Source: UBA1450 sp964452355
Lineage (GTDB): Bacteria > Patescibacteriota > Microgenomatia > UBA1406 > GWC2-37-13
NCBI GenBank assembly: GCA_964452355.1
Contig: CAYVKV010000009.1
Coordinates: 1 to 37,517 of the forward strand
Length of the DNA: 37,517 nucleotides
Direction of reading: 5' to 3'
Shown here: positions 6,852-16,739 of the stretch, piece by piece
Layout of the letters: each line of letters begins with the position of its first letter
Position numbering within the stretch: position 1 is the stretch's first letter
Notes under the pieces: model-generated
What the model was told of the DNA's origin: nothing
Database searches by the model: none
Seen by the model: only the letters and a program-made list of their open reading frames with translations
Translations under genes and position numbers: made by a program

Positions 6852-8771
6852 ATGAACTCCAATCTCAAAGCACTCACTAACCTTGTCCGATATGACATTC
6901 TCACCATGACTACAGCTGCCGGTACTGGTCATCCCACGAGCTCTCTTTCTGCAGTCGAAATCATGACCGCACTGTGGTTTGATGGTCACTTTCATTATGA
7001 TCCGAAAGATCCAAAATATATCTTTAACGACCGTATGATTTTTTCAAAAGGTCATGCCGCTCCTCTACTGTATGCCTTATATCATGCAGCGGGATGGGTC
7101 GAGCATGATGAGCTTTTGACCTTACGCAAATTTACCTCACGGTTTGAGGGACACCCCACAACAGATCTTCCGTGGGTTGATGTTGCGACTGGATCACTCG
7201 GACAAGGTCTTTCTGTGGGGATTGGTATGGCACTCGGAATTAAATATCAAGCTCAAAGGTTTGGAGTGATAGGTGGTCGAGCTGGAGGGGACCAGACAGC
7301 GCGCAGCGGAGTGAGCACTGACGGGAGGATGAAGCGAGAACGGAATCTATCACGACTCCCAAAAGTATATGTTCTGATGGGTGACTCTGAGTTTAGTGAG
7401 GGACAAATCTATGAAGCTCTTCAGGTTGCATCTGAATATAAGTTGAATAACCTCATCGGTGTTCTTGATGTTAATCGTCTCGGACAACGGGGCGAAACCA
7501 TGCTTGGATGGGATATTAAAACATATCAAGATCGTGTTGAATCATTTGGGTGGAATACGATCGTGATTGATGAAGGAAATGATATTGATGCTGTTCAATC
7601 AGCAATTGCACAACTTACTACTGAGACTCTCAAACCAACCATGATCATGGTAAAAACAAAAAAAGGCGCAGGTGTTTCCTCGGTTGAAGACAAAGATGGG
7701 TGGCATGGAAAGCCTCTTCCAAAAGAGCTGATGGAAGAAGGAATTAAAGAACTCGGAGACATTGACAAAGATATTTGTGGAACAGTTGAAATGCCTGAAA
7801 AAGTTGCGGTCGAAAATAATGGTTCAAATGCCAAATCTCTTGCTCAAACTTTCGAAAAACCATCCGAGCCCCAAGCAACACGCGAAGCCTATGGGGTAGC
7901 ACTTAAGCATATTGCAAAAGATCCACGGGTGGTGGTTTTGGACGCCGAGACCTCAAACTCCACCTACGCTGAGACAATGAAAGAAGTTGCGCCGGATCGA
8001 TTCTTTGAGATGTTTATCGCTGAACAAAATATGGTATCGGTTGCACTCGGCATGAGTAAAATTGGACTCATCCCCTTTGCCTCAAGTTTTGCAGCTTTTC
8101 TTTCACGAGCCTATGACCAAATTCGAATGTGTCAATACTCTGCTCCAAACGTGAAAATTGTAGGATCACACGCCGGTGTTTCTATTGGAGAAGATGGATC
8201 GTCCCAGATGGCTCTGGAAGATCTTGGCATGATGCGCTCTCTCCTCCATGCAGTTATTTTGTACCCATCCGATCCTGTTTCAACGATCAAGCTCGTTGAT
8301 GAACTCCGAACTCACCACGGGCTCTCCTATCTCCGTCTAACCCGGGCAAAGAGCAAATCGCTTTATAACGTCGAAGACTCATTTCCTATTGGTGGATCAA
8401 AGGTTCTTGCTTCATCAGAAAATGATGTTGCCGTTGTTATTGCTGCAGGTGTCACGGTACACGAGGGTCTTAAAGCTCAAAAGGAACTCGCTGAAAAAGG
8501 CATAAATATTGCTGTCATAGACGCTTACTCGATCAAACCACTTGATTGCCAAACAATCGTCAAATTTGCCACAAAAACAGGTCATGTGATCGTGGTAGAA
8601 GATCACTATCCTGATGGTGGACTTGGTGATTCAGTTCGACAAGCGCTTGATGGAATGAATATCAAATTCACTCATCTTGCAGTAAGAAAAACTCCCCGAT
8701 CAGGCACATCAGCTGAACTTTTGAAGTTTGAAAAGATTGATTCTGAAGCTATTGTGAACGCAGTTAAGTAG
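6852..8771 (+). CDS. tkt: Transketolase
   Basis: This 639-residue thiamine-diphosphate enzyme of the non-oxidative pentose phosphate pathway moves two-carbon units between sugar phosphates. The N-terminal GHPTSSLSAVEI holds the conserved histidine, and KGHAAPLLYA and GSLGQGLSVGIGMA follow. The TPP/Mg motif is MGDSEFSEGQ...LDVNRLGQ. The pyrimidine-binding half has the catalytic glutamate in FIAEQNMVSVALGM, and the C-terminal domain ends with the VVEDHYPDGGLG segment. Both halves are in one chain. The style (GDSEFSEG rather than GDGCLMEG) is closer to animal/archaeal-like transketolases than to E. coli TktA. Residues about 139-168 are an extra segment encoded by a palindromic repeat. It ends immediately against the convergent fibre gene. 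Confidence 0.95.
   Translation: MNSNLKALTNLVRYDILTMTTAAGTGHPTSSLSAVEIMTALWFDGHFHYDPKDPKYIFNDRMIFSKGHAAPLLYALYHAAGWVEHDELLTLRKFTSRFEGHPTTDLPWVDVATGSLGQGLSVGIGMALGIKYQAQRFGVIGGRAGGDQTARSGVSTDGRMKRERNLSRLPKVYVLMGDSEFSEGQIYEALQVASEYKLNNLIGVLDVNRLGQRGETMLGWDIKTYQDRVESFGWNTIVIDEGNDIDAVQSAIAQLTTETLKPTMIMVKTKKGAGVSSVEDKDGWHGKPLPKELMEEGIKELGDIDKDICGTVEMPEKVAVENNGSNAKSLAQTFEKPSEPQATREAYGVALKHIAKDPRVVVLDAETSNSTYAETMKEVAPDRFFEMFIAEQNMVSVALGMSKIGLIPFASSFAAFLSRAYDQIRMCQYSAPNVKIVGSHAGVSIGEDGSSQMALEDLGMMRSLLHAVILYPSDPVSTIKLVDELRTHHGLSYLRLTRAKSKSLYNVEDSFPIGGSKVLASSENDVAVVIAAGVTVHEGLKAQKELAEKGINIAVIDAYSIKPLDCQTIVKFATKTGHVIVVEDHYPDGGLGDSVRQALDGMNIKFTHLAVRKTPRSGTSAELLKFEKIDSEAIVNAVK
7263..7359 (+). repeat. Palindromic element translated in frame within transketolase
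   Basis: The ends GGAGTGATAG (7263-7272) and CTATCACGACTCC (7347-7359) are inverted repeats, apart from a 3-nt CGT insertion. They enclose about 75 bp that is richer in G/C than the gene around it. The encoded segment interrupts the conserved step from KYQAQRFGV to KVYVLMGDSE with about 30 residues rich in G, R and S that have no counterpart in the family. This looks like a small mobile palindromic element tolerated in a surface loop. Confidence 0.55.
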
Positions 8772-11700
8772 CTAATTCACGATCCACCAACTAAACTCAC
8801 TGTCTGCGTCAAGTGGTCTATTGAGCTTGAGTACAAAACCCTCTCCATCATTGCGTTCAGATATCCAATATCTCGTTGCAGGTTCGTAGTCACGAACAAA
8901 GGTAACATATATGAGAGAATCTTGAGTAACCGCCTCGGTGAGTACCAAAACCTCCTCATTCCCCGCTGGAATCAATGAATCTCCTGCAGCAGCATTATCG
9001 GTGTTCGAAGTATCGATAATGAATTTTTGTGCAGTGATTACCCCTTTTGACATGATATTACCCGTCGTGTCAATCGAAACAAGTCCCCCCATAATTTCAA
9101 CGTTCGCAAGTTTTCCGGCCTGAAGTCTTAATGGATCGCCTAATGTATTTATGGTGCCTTCAACCCCATCGATCACCATTTGCCCTGTCATCAATGTATT
9201 GACTACGGCCAAATCATAAAGATTTGCTTTGTCTGTTACCGTCAAATTTGAAACTGTCGCAGAGTCGTTAAATATCGCGGGTGTCTCATCTGCAAGGACC
9301 GCAGAGATAGATGCATCTTTATCATAATCATCTTTCATATCGTAAATGATCGCACGAAGAGAACTTAATTCTGCAGATATTGTTGCAACGGCTTGATCAT
9401 CAAGTCGTACCGCTGGATTATTTTGCTGATTTTGAAGCATTTCTAGGCCTGTTGATAAGCCCAAAACATCTTCTTGCAACGAAGCTACATCTCGCACGAG
9501 TTTTTCTTCAACAGTCTTTTTAAGAGCTAAAAACTCAGCATTCGCTTCGTCTTTTATATCAATCGCCTCAAAATCAGCGACCGGCAAACCACTACTATCG
9601 CTTTGTAGTGTTTCGATCGCCCCCGCACTATTGAGTTCCAGTTGCGAACGCTCAAGATTACCAATACTTTTTTGCTGATCCTTCATTATTTCAAGAAGAT
9701 ATATTGGTAATCGATCATATTTCAAAGCATCAGGACGGCCGGATTGATCGTACACAACAAGATCAGTTAATCCAAGCTCATCAACTTCTTCTGCAATATA
9801 TCCGATCGTTCGCATATTAGTTCCTTTAAAGTTGTATGAAACGGGATTCAACTCAAGAACTTTTGAATAATCTGCAGTAAATGATTGAACATTGTTTTTG
9901 TATCGAATCGATGAACTATCTTTCCATACATTTCCCGATGAGTCGATAACAAGGGTTGTTCCAGTGCTTGAACCAAGACCTGCAATGGAAAGTTTTGAAC
10001 CGGGGGAGGTCGTTCCAATACCAACATTTCCCTCTATGATCAATCCTCCATCAGGTGGTGTTGCAACGCTCGTGAATAATGAGCCGACCGCTGTTGTTCC
10101 AATACCAACCCCACCGGAGACAGATAATCGAGCAGATGGCGCGGTCGTCCCAATACCAACATTTGCATTAAACTCAAAATCACTATTTACATCATCAATT
10201 CTAAAGAATGTGTTGTTTCCCGTATCATTATAATCTCCAAGAATATACTCATCATTTGTCCCATCAACAACAAAATATTTCTTCCCACTGCTGCCTACAG
10301 TAAAGTATCCCGACGGAGAAGTTGTACCAACCCCGATATTTCCATTTGTCGTTACTACCAATCCTACATAGGCTGCCCCCCCTTTGATTTGAGCAGTACC
10401 TTCAACCTGAAGCATTTGGGTAATATTTGTTGTCCCAATGCCAACATTGCCACTACTGTTTACGACCAGACCAGTGGTGGAGCTTGAGCCCATGAGCTGT
10501 GCAGTACCCTTGACTTCAAGAAGACTACTTGGAGTCACCGTCCCAATGCCAACCTCTCCATCACTATCAACAAAAAGCCCCACCGATGAAGTGTTTCCTT
10601 TGAGTTGTGCGGTACCTTCAACCTGAAGTTTAAATGAGGGATTGGTAGTTCCGATGCCGAGATTTCCATTAATAGTCAATACATCCGTCCCGAAATCACC
10701 GTAGATAAGCGGTTGGGTAGAATTTGAATTTTCGATATATAATTTGTTATTTCCAAGCTCAGAATATCCTGCTTTATACCCGATCAATACGCTTCCTGTT
10801 TTACTGTGAACGACCCCTCCATATCCCGCCTGATAGCCAATAATCACATTATTTGCACCTGACTGATTATTGAAATTTGCCGCAACTCCCATCAAGGTAT
10901 TATTGGATCCGGTGGTATTGAGAAAGGCTGCTTGTTCTCCAATCAAAGTATTATTACTTCCCGAAATGGTTGAGGAACCGGCGGCTCGCCCTATCATTGT
11001 ATTTGCAGCACCGATAGTTACTGAGAGCCCGCTAAATTGACCGACAAGCGTATTATGATAGCCCGTGGTATTTGCTTCTCCAGCACGCATTCCGACAAAT
11101 AAATTATTTTGCCCATCACTGCCCGAAACGTGTGAAAGCGCTGTTCCCCCATCTCCTAAAACGAGTGAACCTGAAAAATTTGAGCTTGATTGGTCAGGCA
11201 GATACACGACTTGACTGGCATTTACCCCAATTTTGCCAGAAACATCCAGAGGAAAAGATGCAGCCGTTCTGCCAATACCCACATTTCCTGCAGCATCAAT
11301 AATAAATGGCGTAGCATCGGATACTTCATCATTTACCCGGAACGACAAGGATGATCCAGTATTTGTGAGAGATAAAGGTACGCTCGTGCCAGTTGAAATA
11401 GACATATAATCTCCAATAGTTGCAGGAGTAAGTTCTCCTCCCCCTGATCTGCTCCAGTATCCTCCTCCTCCACCTGCAGCAATCCACTGGAACACGCCCG
11501 TTGCATTGTTATAAGAAAGTACGTATCCATCGGACGGACTTGTCGCATTATCGTTGATGTCGTCAGGATGGATGGTACCGTTGGTGATTTCGCTTGACTC
11601 GATCGTTTGACCAAGAAGCGAAACATTGCTTGATAAAGCCCCATCAGCGACAGACCCTCCTGAGGATATGGTCAATGCATCAACGACATATGCATCAATA

Positions 11701-14700
11701 ATTGGTGTCCCATTCCACGTACCACTTGTAATTGTTCCAACGGTAATAATTGACGCTTGTCCAGGATATGTATTAGAGATCTTCAAACCAGACGCAGATT
11801 TTGATAAAGTACTCCCATCCAACTCAAGTTGAAACTCTGATCCCACAAGTTGGATACCTTCTCCATCAGCCGAATACACCGTGCCTGAGTTGGTCAAATC
11901 TACCCAACCCGAAGTCGTATAAACATAGAGATTTTCATCGCTTGAGTTAAAGTACATTTTCCCCGCAGATGTAGCTGGAGCAGTTCCTGGAACAAAGATC
12001 ACATCCGAAACACTTTTATTTGAAAGAGTTTGGGCATCTGTCGTACCAACAACAACTCCTGAGGGAGCTGTTTTAGTGGCCCAAGTATCAAGATCAGCAT
12101 CCCATGCTTGAAGACTTGATCCGATATCTCCCGATGCAAGGATTGATTCATTTCCAATATATAACGTGGTAGATGTTGCACCATTACTCGCATCGTCAAT
12201 TAAACTACCCGAATCATCAACCCCCACATGGATTCCAGCGGTGATCAATGCATTTCCAACTATATGTAATGTGTCTGTTGGGGCAGAGATACCAATTCCT
12301 ACATTCGCATTAAGGAAACTGATTACATCTGTTGTTTGATCATCAAATGACATTCTTCCTTCAACGGCACCAATGCCAATCCATTGATCATCTGCACTTG
12401 CTGAGCTAAAAAACGCAACACCACTTGCGACCGACCCAACTTGTGTGATGTCTCCTGCGCCAACTCCTCCTCCAGTTGCTGCTTCCCAAGTCAAAACTCC
12501 ACTGCCATCATTTGCCAACACATACCCTGATCCTGCGGCCTGAGTAGGTGGGAGTGAATATATAAGGTTTGATGCTAAACTATTGGGTGCTTTAAACCCG
12601 GTATAATTTGTCCCATTTGCCAAAAGCTCGAGGTATCTGAGTTCACCCGTTTCACCTGAAGAAGTTCCAAAAGGATTTATTTGAATTGATGCTGCTGTGT
12701 TGCTTTGTACGGTTAATAGACTCGATGCTCCGGTCGTTCCAATTCCAACCGCAGTACCGCTATCGTAAATTAATGAGTTTGTCAGATCAAATGTACCGTT
12801 CCACTTTGCTACATAATTTTGCGTTCCACTTCCGCCCAGACCGGCACCAGTCCCCGCACAGTTTCCCGTTGTCAGGCAGATCGTGCCACTGGCATCGGGA
12901 ACCGTAAGCGTTCGCGTTGTTGAGTTAGAAATACTACTCAACTGCAGTTGAACTTTTTTGGAATTATCACTCTCATCCTGAAAATATGTTGTTGAGTCGG
13001 TGAATGTTTTATTTGTCAATGTTTGAGTATCGGTGGTACCGACAACACCTCCAGAGGGCGCTGTCTTTGTCGCCCACGTGTCAAGATCGGTATCCCATGC
13101 CTGGACGTTTGTACCTATTGCAAGACCAAGAGTTGTTCGTGCAGTTGAAGCATCGGCATCATCAAGTAGTGTACGAGCAAACGGTGTCAAAGACGTCGTC
13201 GCGTACACATCTGAAGCCGTCAAATAGATCATTTTGTCAGCAGAGGTTGAAAGACCTGCAATGCTCTGAAGTCCATCGTCATATGCCTGTACTCCACCGG
13301 AAACACCAATATCTCCGCTCACCAATATTGATTCGTTTCCAATGTACAATGTTGTTGACAGAGCGCCATTTGTAGCGTCGTCAATCAAAGAGCTGGTGGC
13401 ATCGGTTCCTACATGCAATCCATCGACTGCAAAAATATTTCCGTTCACGTGTAATGTATCAGTAGGATTTGTCGTTCCAATACCAATATTTCCTGCCGAT
13501 GGAGCGTATAATTGAGTGTTATTTATTTTAAAAACTCCCGTTCCCGTCGAAACAGTGACATCATCAGCTCCACTTCCATTCCCAAGGAGCACAGAGCCGG
13601 TAAGAGAAGTCGCAGATCCTGCCAGAACAGTTACTGAACCCGTGAGGTTAATAATGTCTCCTGATCCATTTCCAAATGTAAGCGTGTCATTACCACTTGA
13701 TGCAAGGGAAACGTTTCCATTAACATCCAGACTCACTGTTGGATTTGTTGTTCCGATTCCTACATAGCCCTCGATTATAATGCCTCCATCAGGAGCTATA
13801 CCTGTATGATATGCGGACGAAATATTTGTTTTACCAATGCCAACTCCTCCCGCTACTGATAGCTTTGCCCCCGGTGTCGACGTGCCAATGCCGACATTTC
13901 CATTGTCATATAATGTGGAATTTGCGAGCGCATACGTTGATGACCATTTTGAAATATAATTTGCCGTACCCGATCCGCCAATTCCTGCTCCCGTTCCCGC
14001 ACAGTTTCCGGTAGACAAACATACTTGTCCTCCCGCATTGGGAAATTCCCATGTACGGTCACTCGTGAGATCAACACTTGTAATCGTTCCTTTCTTTGCA
14101 CTTGCGCCTGCGCTGATAGGATTTATCCCAATGGGATCTGTCGAATCTGGTGCAACAGTAAATGCATCAGCAGCGACTGTAGCATTTCCCACTATCACAT
14201 TCCCACTTGAATCAACGCGAAAGTATTTTTCACTATTATCATTTGTCGAAACATTAAAAATGTCATTCGTTCCTCCGGGTGCCTGTGATACAATCAACCC
14301 CGTCATGCTCGAGCTTTGTGGCACAATAATCTGAGTGACTGTTGGATTATCAATGAGACAATGAGGACAAGCTCCACCCCCCGATGCTGTTTCCCACGAA
14401 ATGGTGCTTCCACTAATCGACAGTATTTGTCCATCTGATCCTATTGCCAGTCTTGACAAGGTGTCTGATGCAGATGCATACAACAGATCTCCAGGAAGAT
14501 ACGCCGTGATACCAGTACCACCTTTGCCCACCGGTAATGTTCCGGTAACATCTGTTGACGCAAGATTTACTGCAGACGATGTTATCGCTCCAGTCGAAGA
14601 AATGTGAGCGATTCCCGTGCCATAAAGATCAAATGTTACTGATCCACTTGACACAAGGTTCCCTGTTGTGGTGAGATTTCCCGAAACAGTCACTAATGTT

Positions 14701-15542
14701 CCGGAGTCAGTAATGATTGAGTTGCCAATAGTTGATGCTCCGGTAAATTTTGGAAGAGTATTCGTGGTTCCGGTGCCACTTACAGATCCGCCCACTCCAA
14801 CGCAGTTTCCTCCGGTATCGCACACTTGATTTCCGTCTTGATAAATCGAATTTCCATCAATTCGTCCACTTACATTGAGCTCGGTGAGCGTTCCAACTCC
14901 CGTAATTCCGGTATATGCTCCAACAATGACTCCTGTCGGAACTGTCCCGGTATAACTTAGTGAGTCGAGAGCTAATGTTCCGGAAGCAAGTGTTCCTGTG
15001 TTATCTCCATCGAAAACATATGCTTCAACTTGGCTTTCTGAAAGTACTGAGTCAGAAAACGTTTGGTTTGAAGTAAGGGTAATCGTATTTCCACTCGTCG
15101 AAACGGTGATATTCGTTCCCTCAAGATTTACCTCCCCCGTAAGTTCTTCACACGATACTACCCCATCATTGACAATAGTTGGTGTTTGTTTATCGCCGGT
15201 AAGCGAAATCCCACTCCCAGCGGTAAGACTATAAATGATATTTGGTGCAGTAATATCCTCTTGAAAGAGTACTTCGTTCGTGAATATCGAAGCTACATTA
15301 AATTGCATTGAAGCATTATCAAGCGCATCCGGTTGGGATACGAATGTTGGTGTCGGTATACTTATTGTTTCTCCATTAGTACTTTGTTTATTTTTGGATG
15401 CATAAAACTGTAAGTAATCCTGCACAGACCCCAGAAGTGGTCCGGCATCAGCCCGTGGAAACAACGTAAAGTACGATAAGCTCAAGATCAGGAAGAGGAG
15501 AAAAACGATGCCAAGAATAATATATCTTCTTTTGAGTTTCAT
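8772..15542 (-). CDS. Giant membrane-anchored fibre protein with peptidase S74 domain
   Basis: This is a 2256-residue surface protein. Residues 7-27 form one membrane segment after a basic start (MKLKRRY), with no clear cleavage site, so it is likely an N-terminal anchor. Up to about 1470 it is low-complexity beta structure with many NVGIGTTxP motifs, two long internal repeats (DTLH...LYIGNESIL) and three CxxTGNCxG-like strings, as in phage tail fibres. Residues about 1478-1602 contain YadA-head-like NTLxG repeats. The S74 intramolecular chaperone begins near 1876 with S-I-R-Y-K, matching the S-x-R-x-K self-cleavage motif. It is followed by a coiled coil and a beta domain ending in WWIVN. Such proteins trimerise and project from the cell. 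It abuts tkt and is divergent from the F1 operon. Its ligand is unknown. Confidence 0.85.
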   Translation of the reverse strand: MKLKRRYIILGIVFLLFLILSLSYFTLFPRADAGPLLGSVQDYLQFYASKNKQSTNGETISIPTPTFVSQPDALDNASMQFNVASIFTNEVLFQEDITAPNIIYSLTAGSGISLTGDKQTPTIVNDGVVSCEELTGEVNLEGTNITVSTSGNTITLTSNQTFSDSVLSESQVEAYVFDGDNTGTLASGTLALDSLSYTGTVPTGVIVGAYTGITGVGTLTELNVSGRIDGNSIYQDGNQVCDTGGNCVGVGGSVSGTGTTNTLPKFTGASTIGNSIITDSGTLVTVSGNLTTTGNLVSSGSVTFDLYGTGIAHISSTGAITSSAVNLASTDVTGTLPVGKGGTGITAYLPGDLLYASASDTLSRLAIGSDGQILSISGSTISWETASGGGACPHCLIDNPTVTQIIVPQSSSMTGLIVSQAPGGTNDIFNVSTNDNSEKYFRVDSSGNVIVGNATVAADAFTVAPDSTDPIGINPISAGASAKKGTITSVDLTSDRTWEFPNAGGQVCLSTGNCAGTGAGIGGSGTANYISKWSSTYALANSTLYDNGNVGIGTSTPGAKLSVAGGVGIGKTNISSAYHTGIAPDGGIIIEGYVGIGTTNPTVSLDVNGNVSLASSGNDTLTFGNGSGDIINLTGSVTVLAGSATSLTGSVLLGNGSGADDVTVSTGTGVFKINNTQLYAPSAGNIGIGTTNPTDTLHVNGNIFAVDGLHVGTDATSSLIDDATNGALSTTLYIGNESILVSGDIGVSGGVQAYDDGLQSIAGLSTSADKMIYLTASDVYATTSLTPFARTLLDDADASTARTTLGLAIGTNVQAWDTDLDTWATKTAPSGGVVGTTDTQTLTNKTFTDSTTYFQDESDNSKKVQLQLSSISNSTTRTLTVPDASGTICLTTGNCAGTGAGLGGSGTQNYVAKWNGTFDLTNSLIYDSGTAVGIGTTGASSLLTVQSNTAASIQINPFGTSSGETGELRYLELLANGTNYTGFKAPNSLASNLIYSLPPTQAAGSGYVLANDGSGVLTWEAATGGGVGAGDITQVGSVASGVAFFSSASADDQWIGIGAVEGRMSFDDQTTDVISFLNANVGIGISAPTDTLHIVGNALITAGIHVGVDDSGSLIDDASNGATSTTLYIGNESILASGDIGSSLQAWDADLDTWATKTAPSGVVVGTTDAQTLSNKSVSDVIFVPGTAPATSAGKMYFNSSDENLYVYTTSGWVDLTNSGTVYSADGEGIQLVGSEFQLELDGSTLSKSASGLKISNTYPGQASIITVGTITSGTWNGTPIIDAYVVDALTISSGGSVADGALSSNVSLLGQTIESSEITNGTIHPDDINDNATSPSDGYVLSYNNATGVFQWIAAGGGGGYWSRSGGGELTPATIGDYMSISTGTSVPLSLTNTGSSLSFRVNDEVSDATPFIIDAAGNVGIGRTAASFPLDVSGKIGVNASQVVYLPDQSSSNFSGSLVLGDGGTALSHVSGSDGQNNLFVGMRAGEANTTGYHNTLVGQFSGLSVTIGAANTMIGRAAGSSTISGSNNTLIGEQAAFLNTTGSNNTLMGVAANFNNQSGANNVIIGYQAGYGGVVHSKTGSVLIGYKAGYSELGNNKLYIENSNSTQPLIYGDFGTDVLTINGNLGIGTTNPSFKLQVEGTAQLKGNTSSVGLFVDSDGEVGIGTVTPSSLLEVKGTAQLMGSSSTTGLVVNSSGNVGIGTTNITQMLQVEGTAQIKGGAAYVGLVVTTNGNIGVGTTSPSGYFTVGSSGKKYFVVDGTNDEYILGDYNDTGNNTFFRIDDVNSDFEFNANVGIGTTAPSARLSVSGGVGIGTTAVGSLFTSVATPPDGGLIIEGNVGIGTTSPGSKLSIAGLGSSTGTTLVIDSSGNVWKDSSSIRYKNNVQSFTADYSKVLELNPVSYNFKGTNMRTIGYIAEEVDELGLTDLVVYDQSGRPDALKYDRLPIYLLEIMKDQQKSIGNLERSQLELNSAGAIETLQSDSSGLPVADFEAIDIKDEANAEFLALKKTVEEKLVRDVASLQEDVLGLSTGLEMLQNQQNNPAVRLDDQAVATISAELSSLRAIIYDMKDDYDKDASISAVLADETPAIFNDSATVSNLTVTDKANLYDLAVVNTLMTGQMVIDGVEGTINTLGDPLRLQAGKLANVEIMGGLVSIDTTGNIMSKGVITAQKFIIDTSNTDNAAAGDSLIPAGNEEVLVLTEAVTQDSLIYVTFVRDYEPATRYWISERNDGEGFVLKLNRPLDADSEFSWWIVN

Positions 15543-15878
15543 ACTTTTATGAAAGGTAATAATGTTGTTATAGTATAAGTATTTTGAACAGTAACATTAT
15601 ATTCTCCTCTCATTTTTCATTATTACAGAAATTTTCAGACCATGCAATATATATAGACAGTAAGTTGCATTTATTGAGATCAAATTATTTACTCAATATA
15701 TGGCTTATTAGCTTTTGATACAATCAATATTTATTTGCTTTCATTTTGGGGCTTTCTTTTATGAGTTCTTCCGTGTGTCAATTTAGGGATTATTTTATTT
15801 ATCGTTTTTTGCCCAGAATATTTGAGAATATTAGTATGTACTTCTTTAAAAATGTAGTCTAGAATGAATTAAGACACC
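15543..15878. other. AT-rich divergent intergenic region
   Basis: These 336 bp separate the fibre gene from the F1-like operon. I see no gene here, and in particular no trace of ATPase subunit a. On the minus strand TATACT (15572-15577) lies 29 nt before the fibre start, giving a leader of about 20 nt without a Shine-Dalgarno sequence. On the plus strand TAGAAT (15860-15865) lies 13 nt before the ATG at 15879. The middle (15650-15830) is very AT-rich, with no convincing operator or hairpin. Confidence 0.6.
15572..15577 (-). promoter_or_regulatory. -10 box of the fibre gene
   Basis: TATACT on the minus strand sits 29 nt upstream of the fibre start codon. It is one of few genes here with room for a short leader. 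No -35 match is obvious. Confidence 0.4.
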
Positions 15879-16679
15879 ATGAAAAATAATAAAATATATA
15901 ATAAAAATACACGCTCGTTTATTTTATTTTTAGCTTGTTTTTTTAGCCTATTCATTGTTTTATTTACGAACGTAGATATTAATTTTGCACAGGAGCAATC
16001 ATTTGGATTTTCAAGCAGAGTAACCGTCAAAGGTGACACGATCCTTGATGGATATATCGTGGCATCCAATGGAGATGGTTTTTCAACCACGACCGAAGCA
16101 TATCAAGATAACATCGTAGGTGTTATTACTGAAAACCCTGCGATTGAACTTACTCTGGAAAATAAAGAAAATACCTATCCTATTGCAACATCGGGAGAGG
16201 CATATGTTTGGGTTTCTCTTGCAAATGGACCAATAAATAATGGCGACTCCATTACCTCTTCACCTTGGGAAGGAATTGGAATGAAAGCAACAGCAGTTGG
16301 TCCCATTTTAGGAATGGCGCTTGAAGATGTAAAAGGAGATGAAAATAATAAAGAAAATGAAAAGACTGTTACGAAAATTCGTGTTTCCCTCAATCCAACT
16401 TCTGCAAGCCAGGGAACCCAATCTGGAAGCGGAATAGCTGGATCATCAAAAATGGGGCCACAATCTATCTTAAGCTATATGGTGAGCGGAATTATTCTTC
16501 TTGCAACCATAAGCATCAGTCTCTTTTACTTTGGAAGGTTGTCAATGAAAGGTGTTGAAGCTATGGGAAGAAATCCTCTCGCATACAAACGTATTCAGTT
16601 TGGCATTTTGGCAAATTTACTCGCCGGATTACTAATCGCAACAGTTGGTATCGGGGCGGCTTTATACATTATGAGATGA
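15879..16679 (+). CDS. Secreted-domain / subunit c-like hairpin fusion of an F1-like ATPase
   Basis: This 266-residue protein is the first gene of the operon. Residues 12-37 are a signal sequence or membrane anchor. Residues 46-172 form a beta-rich exported domain (GDTILDGYI, VGVITENPAI, GPINNGDSITSS, GMKATAVGPILGMALED), a pattern I recall next to S74 domains in CPR surface proteins. A Ser/Gly linker (175-190) leads to two helices, about 195-218 and 239-264. The loop GVEAMGRNP (225-233) and RIQFG copy the polar loop of F-ATPase subunit c (E. coli ARQP...RTQF). Anchored on RIQF, the Asp61 position is Ala249 (or Leu251 without a gap). The second helix has no acidic residue. The N-out hairpin topology agrees with subunit c. 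The gene occupies the atpE position before b. It is inferred to be a rotor ring without ion transport. Confidence 0.75.
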   Translation: MKNNKIYNKNTRSFILFLACFFSLFIVLFTNVDINFAQEQSFGFSSRVTVKGDTILDGYIVASNGDGFSTTTEAYQDNIVGVITENPAIELTLENKENTYPIATSGEAYVWVSLANGPINNGDSITSSPWEGIGMKATAVGPILGMALEDVKGDENNKENEKTVTKIRVSLNPTSASQGTQSGSGIAGSSKMGPQSILSYMVSGIILLATISISLFYFGRLSMKGVEAMGRNPLAYKRIQFGILANLLAGLLIATVGIGAALYIMR

Positions 16680-16739
16680 AAATTCTAAACTACCGATCAA
16701 TCATTATCAATTTGCAATTATTAAATTAATTACCCATAT

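Noticed and set aside
9892..15234. Several open frames of 60-120 codons on the plus strand opposite the giant fibre gene
   Set aside because: They are antisense echoes of repeated Gly/Thr-rich codons in the fibre. Their products repeat VVPIPTFP-like strings that mirror the NVGIGTT repeats, and none has an upstream signal.
15543..15878. Possible hidden subunit a gene before the F1 operon
   Set aside because: The region is only 336 bp, AT-rich and stop-dense. Subunit a needs about 220-270 codons.
15879..16679. Lipobox reading of FLAC near residues 17-20 of the c-like fusion
   Set aside because: The cysteine lies in the middle of the hydrophobic stretch, with about 10 more hydrophobic residues after it, unlike a lipoprotein signal.
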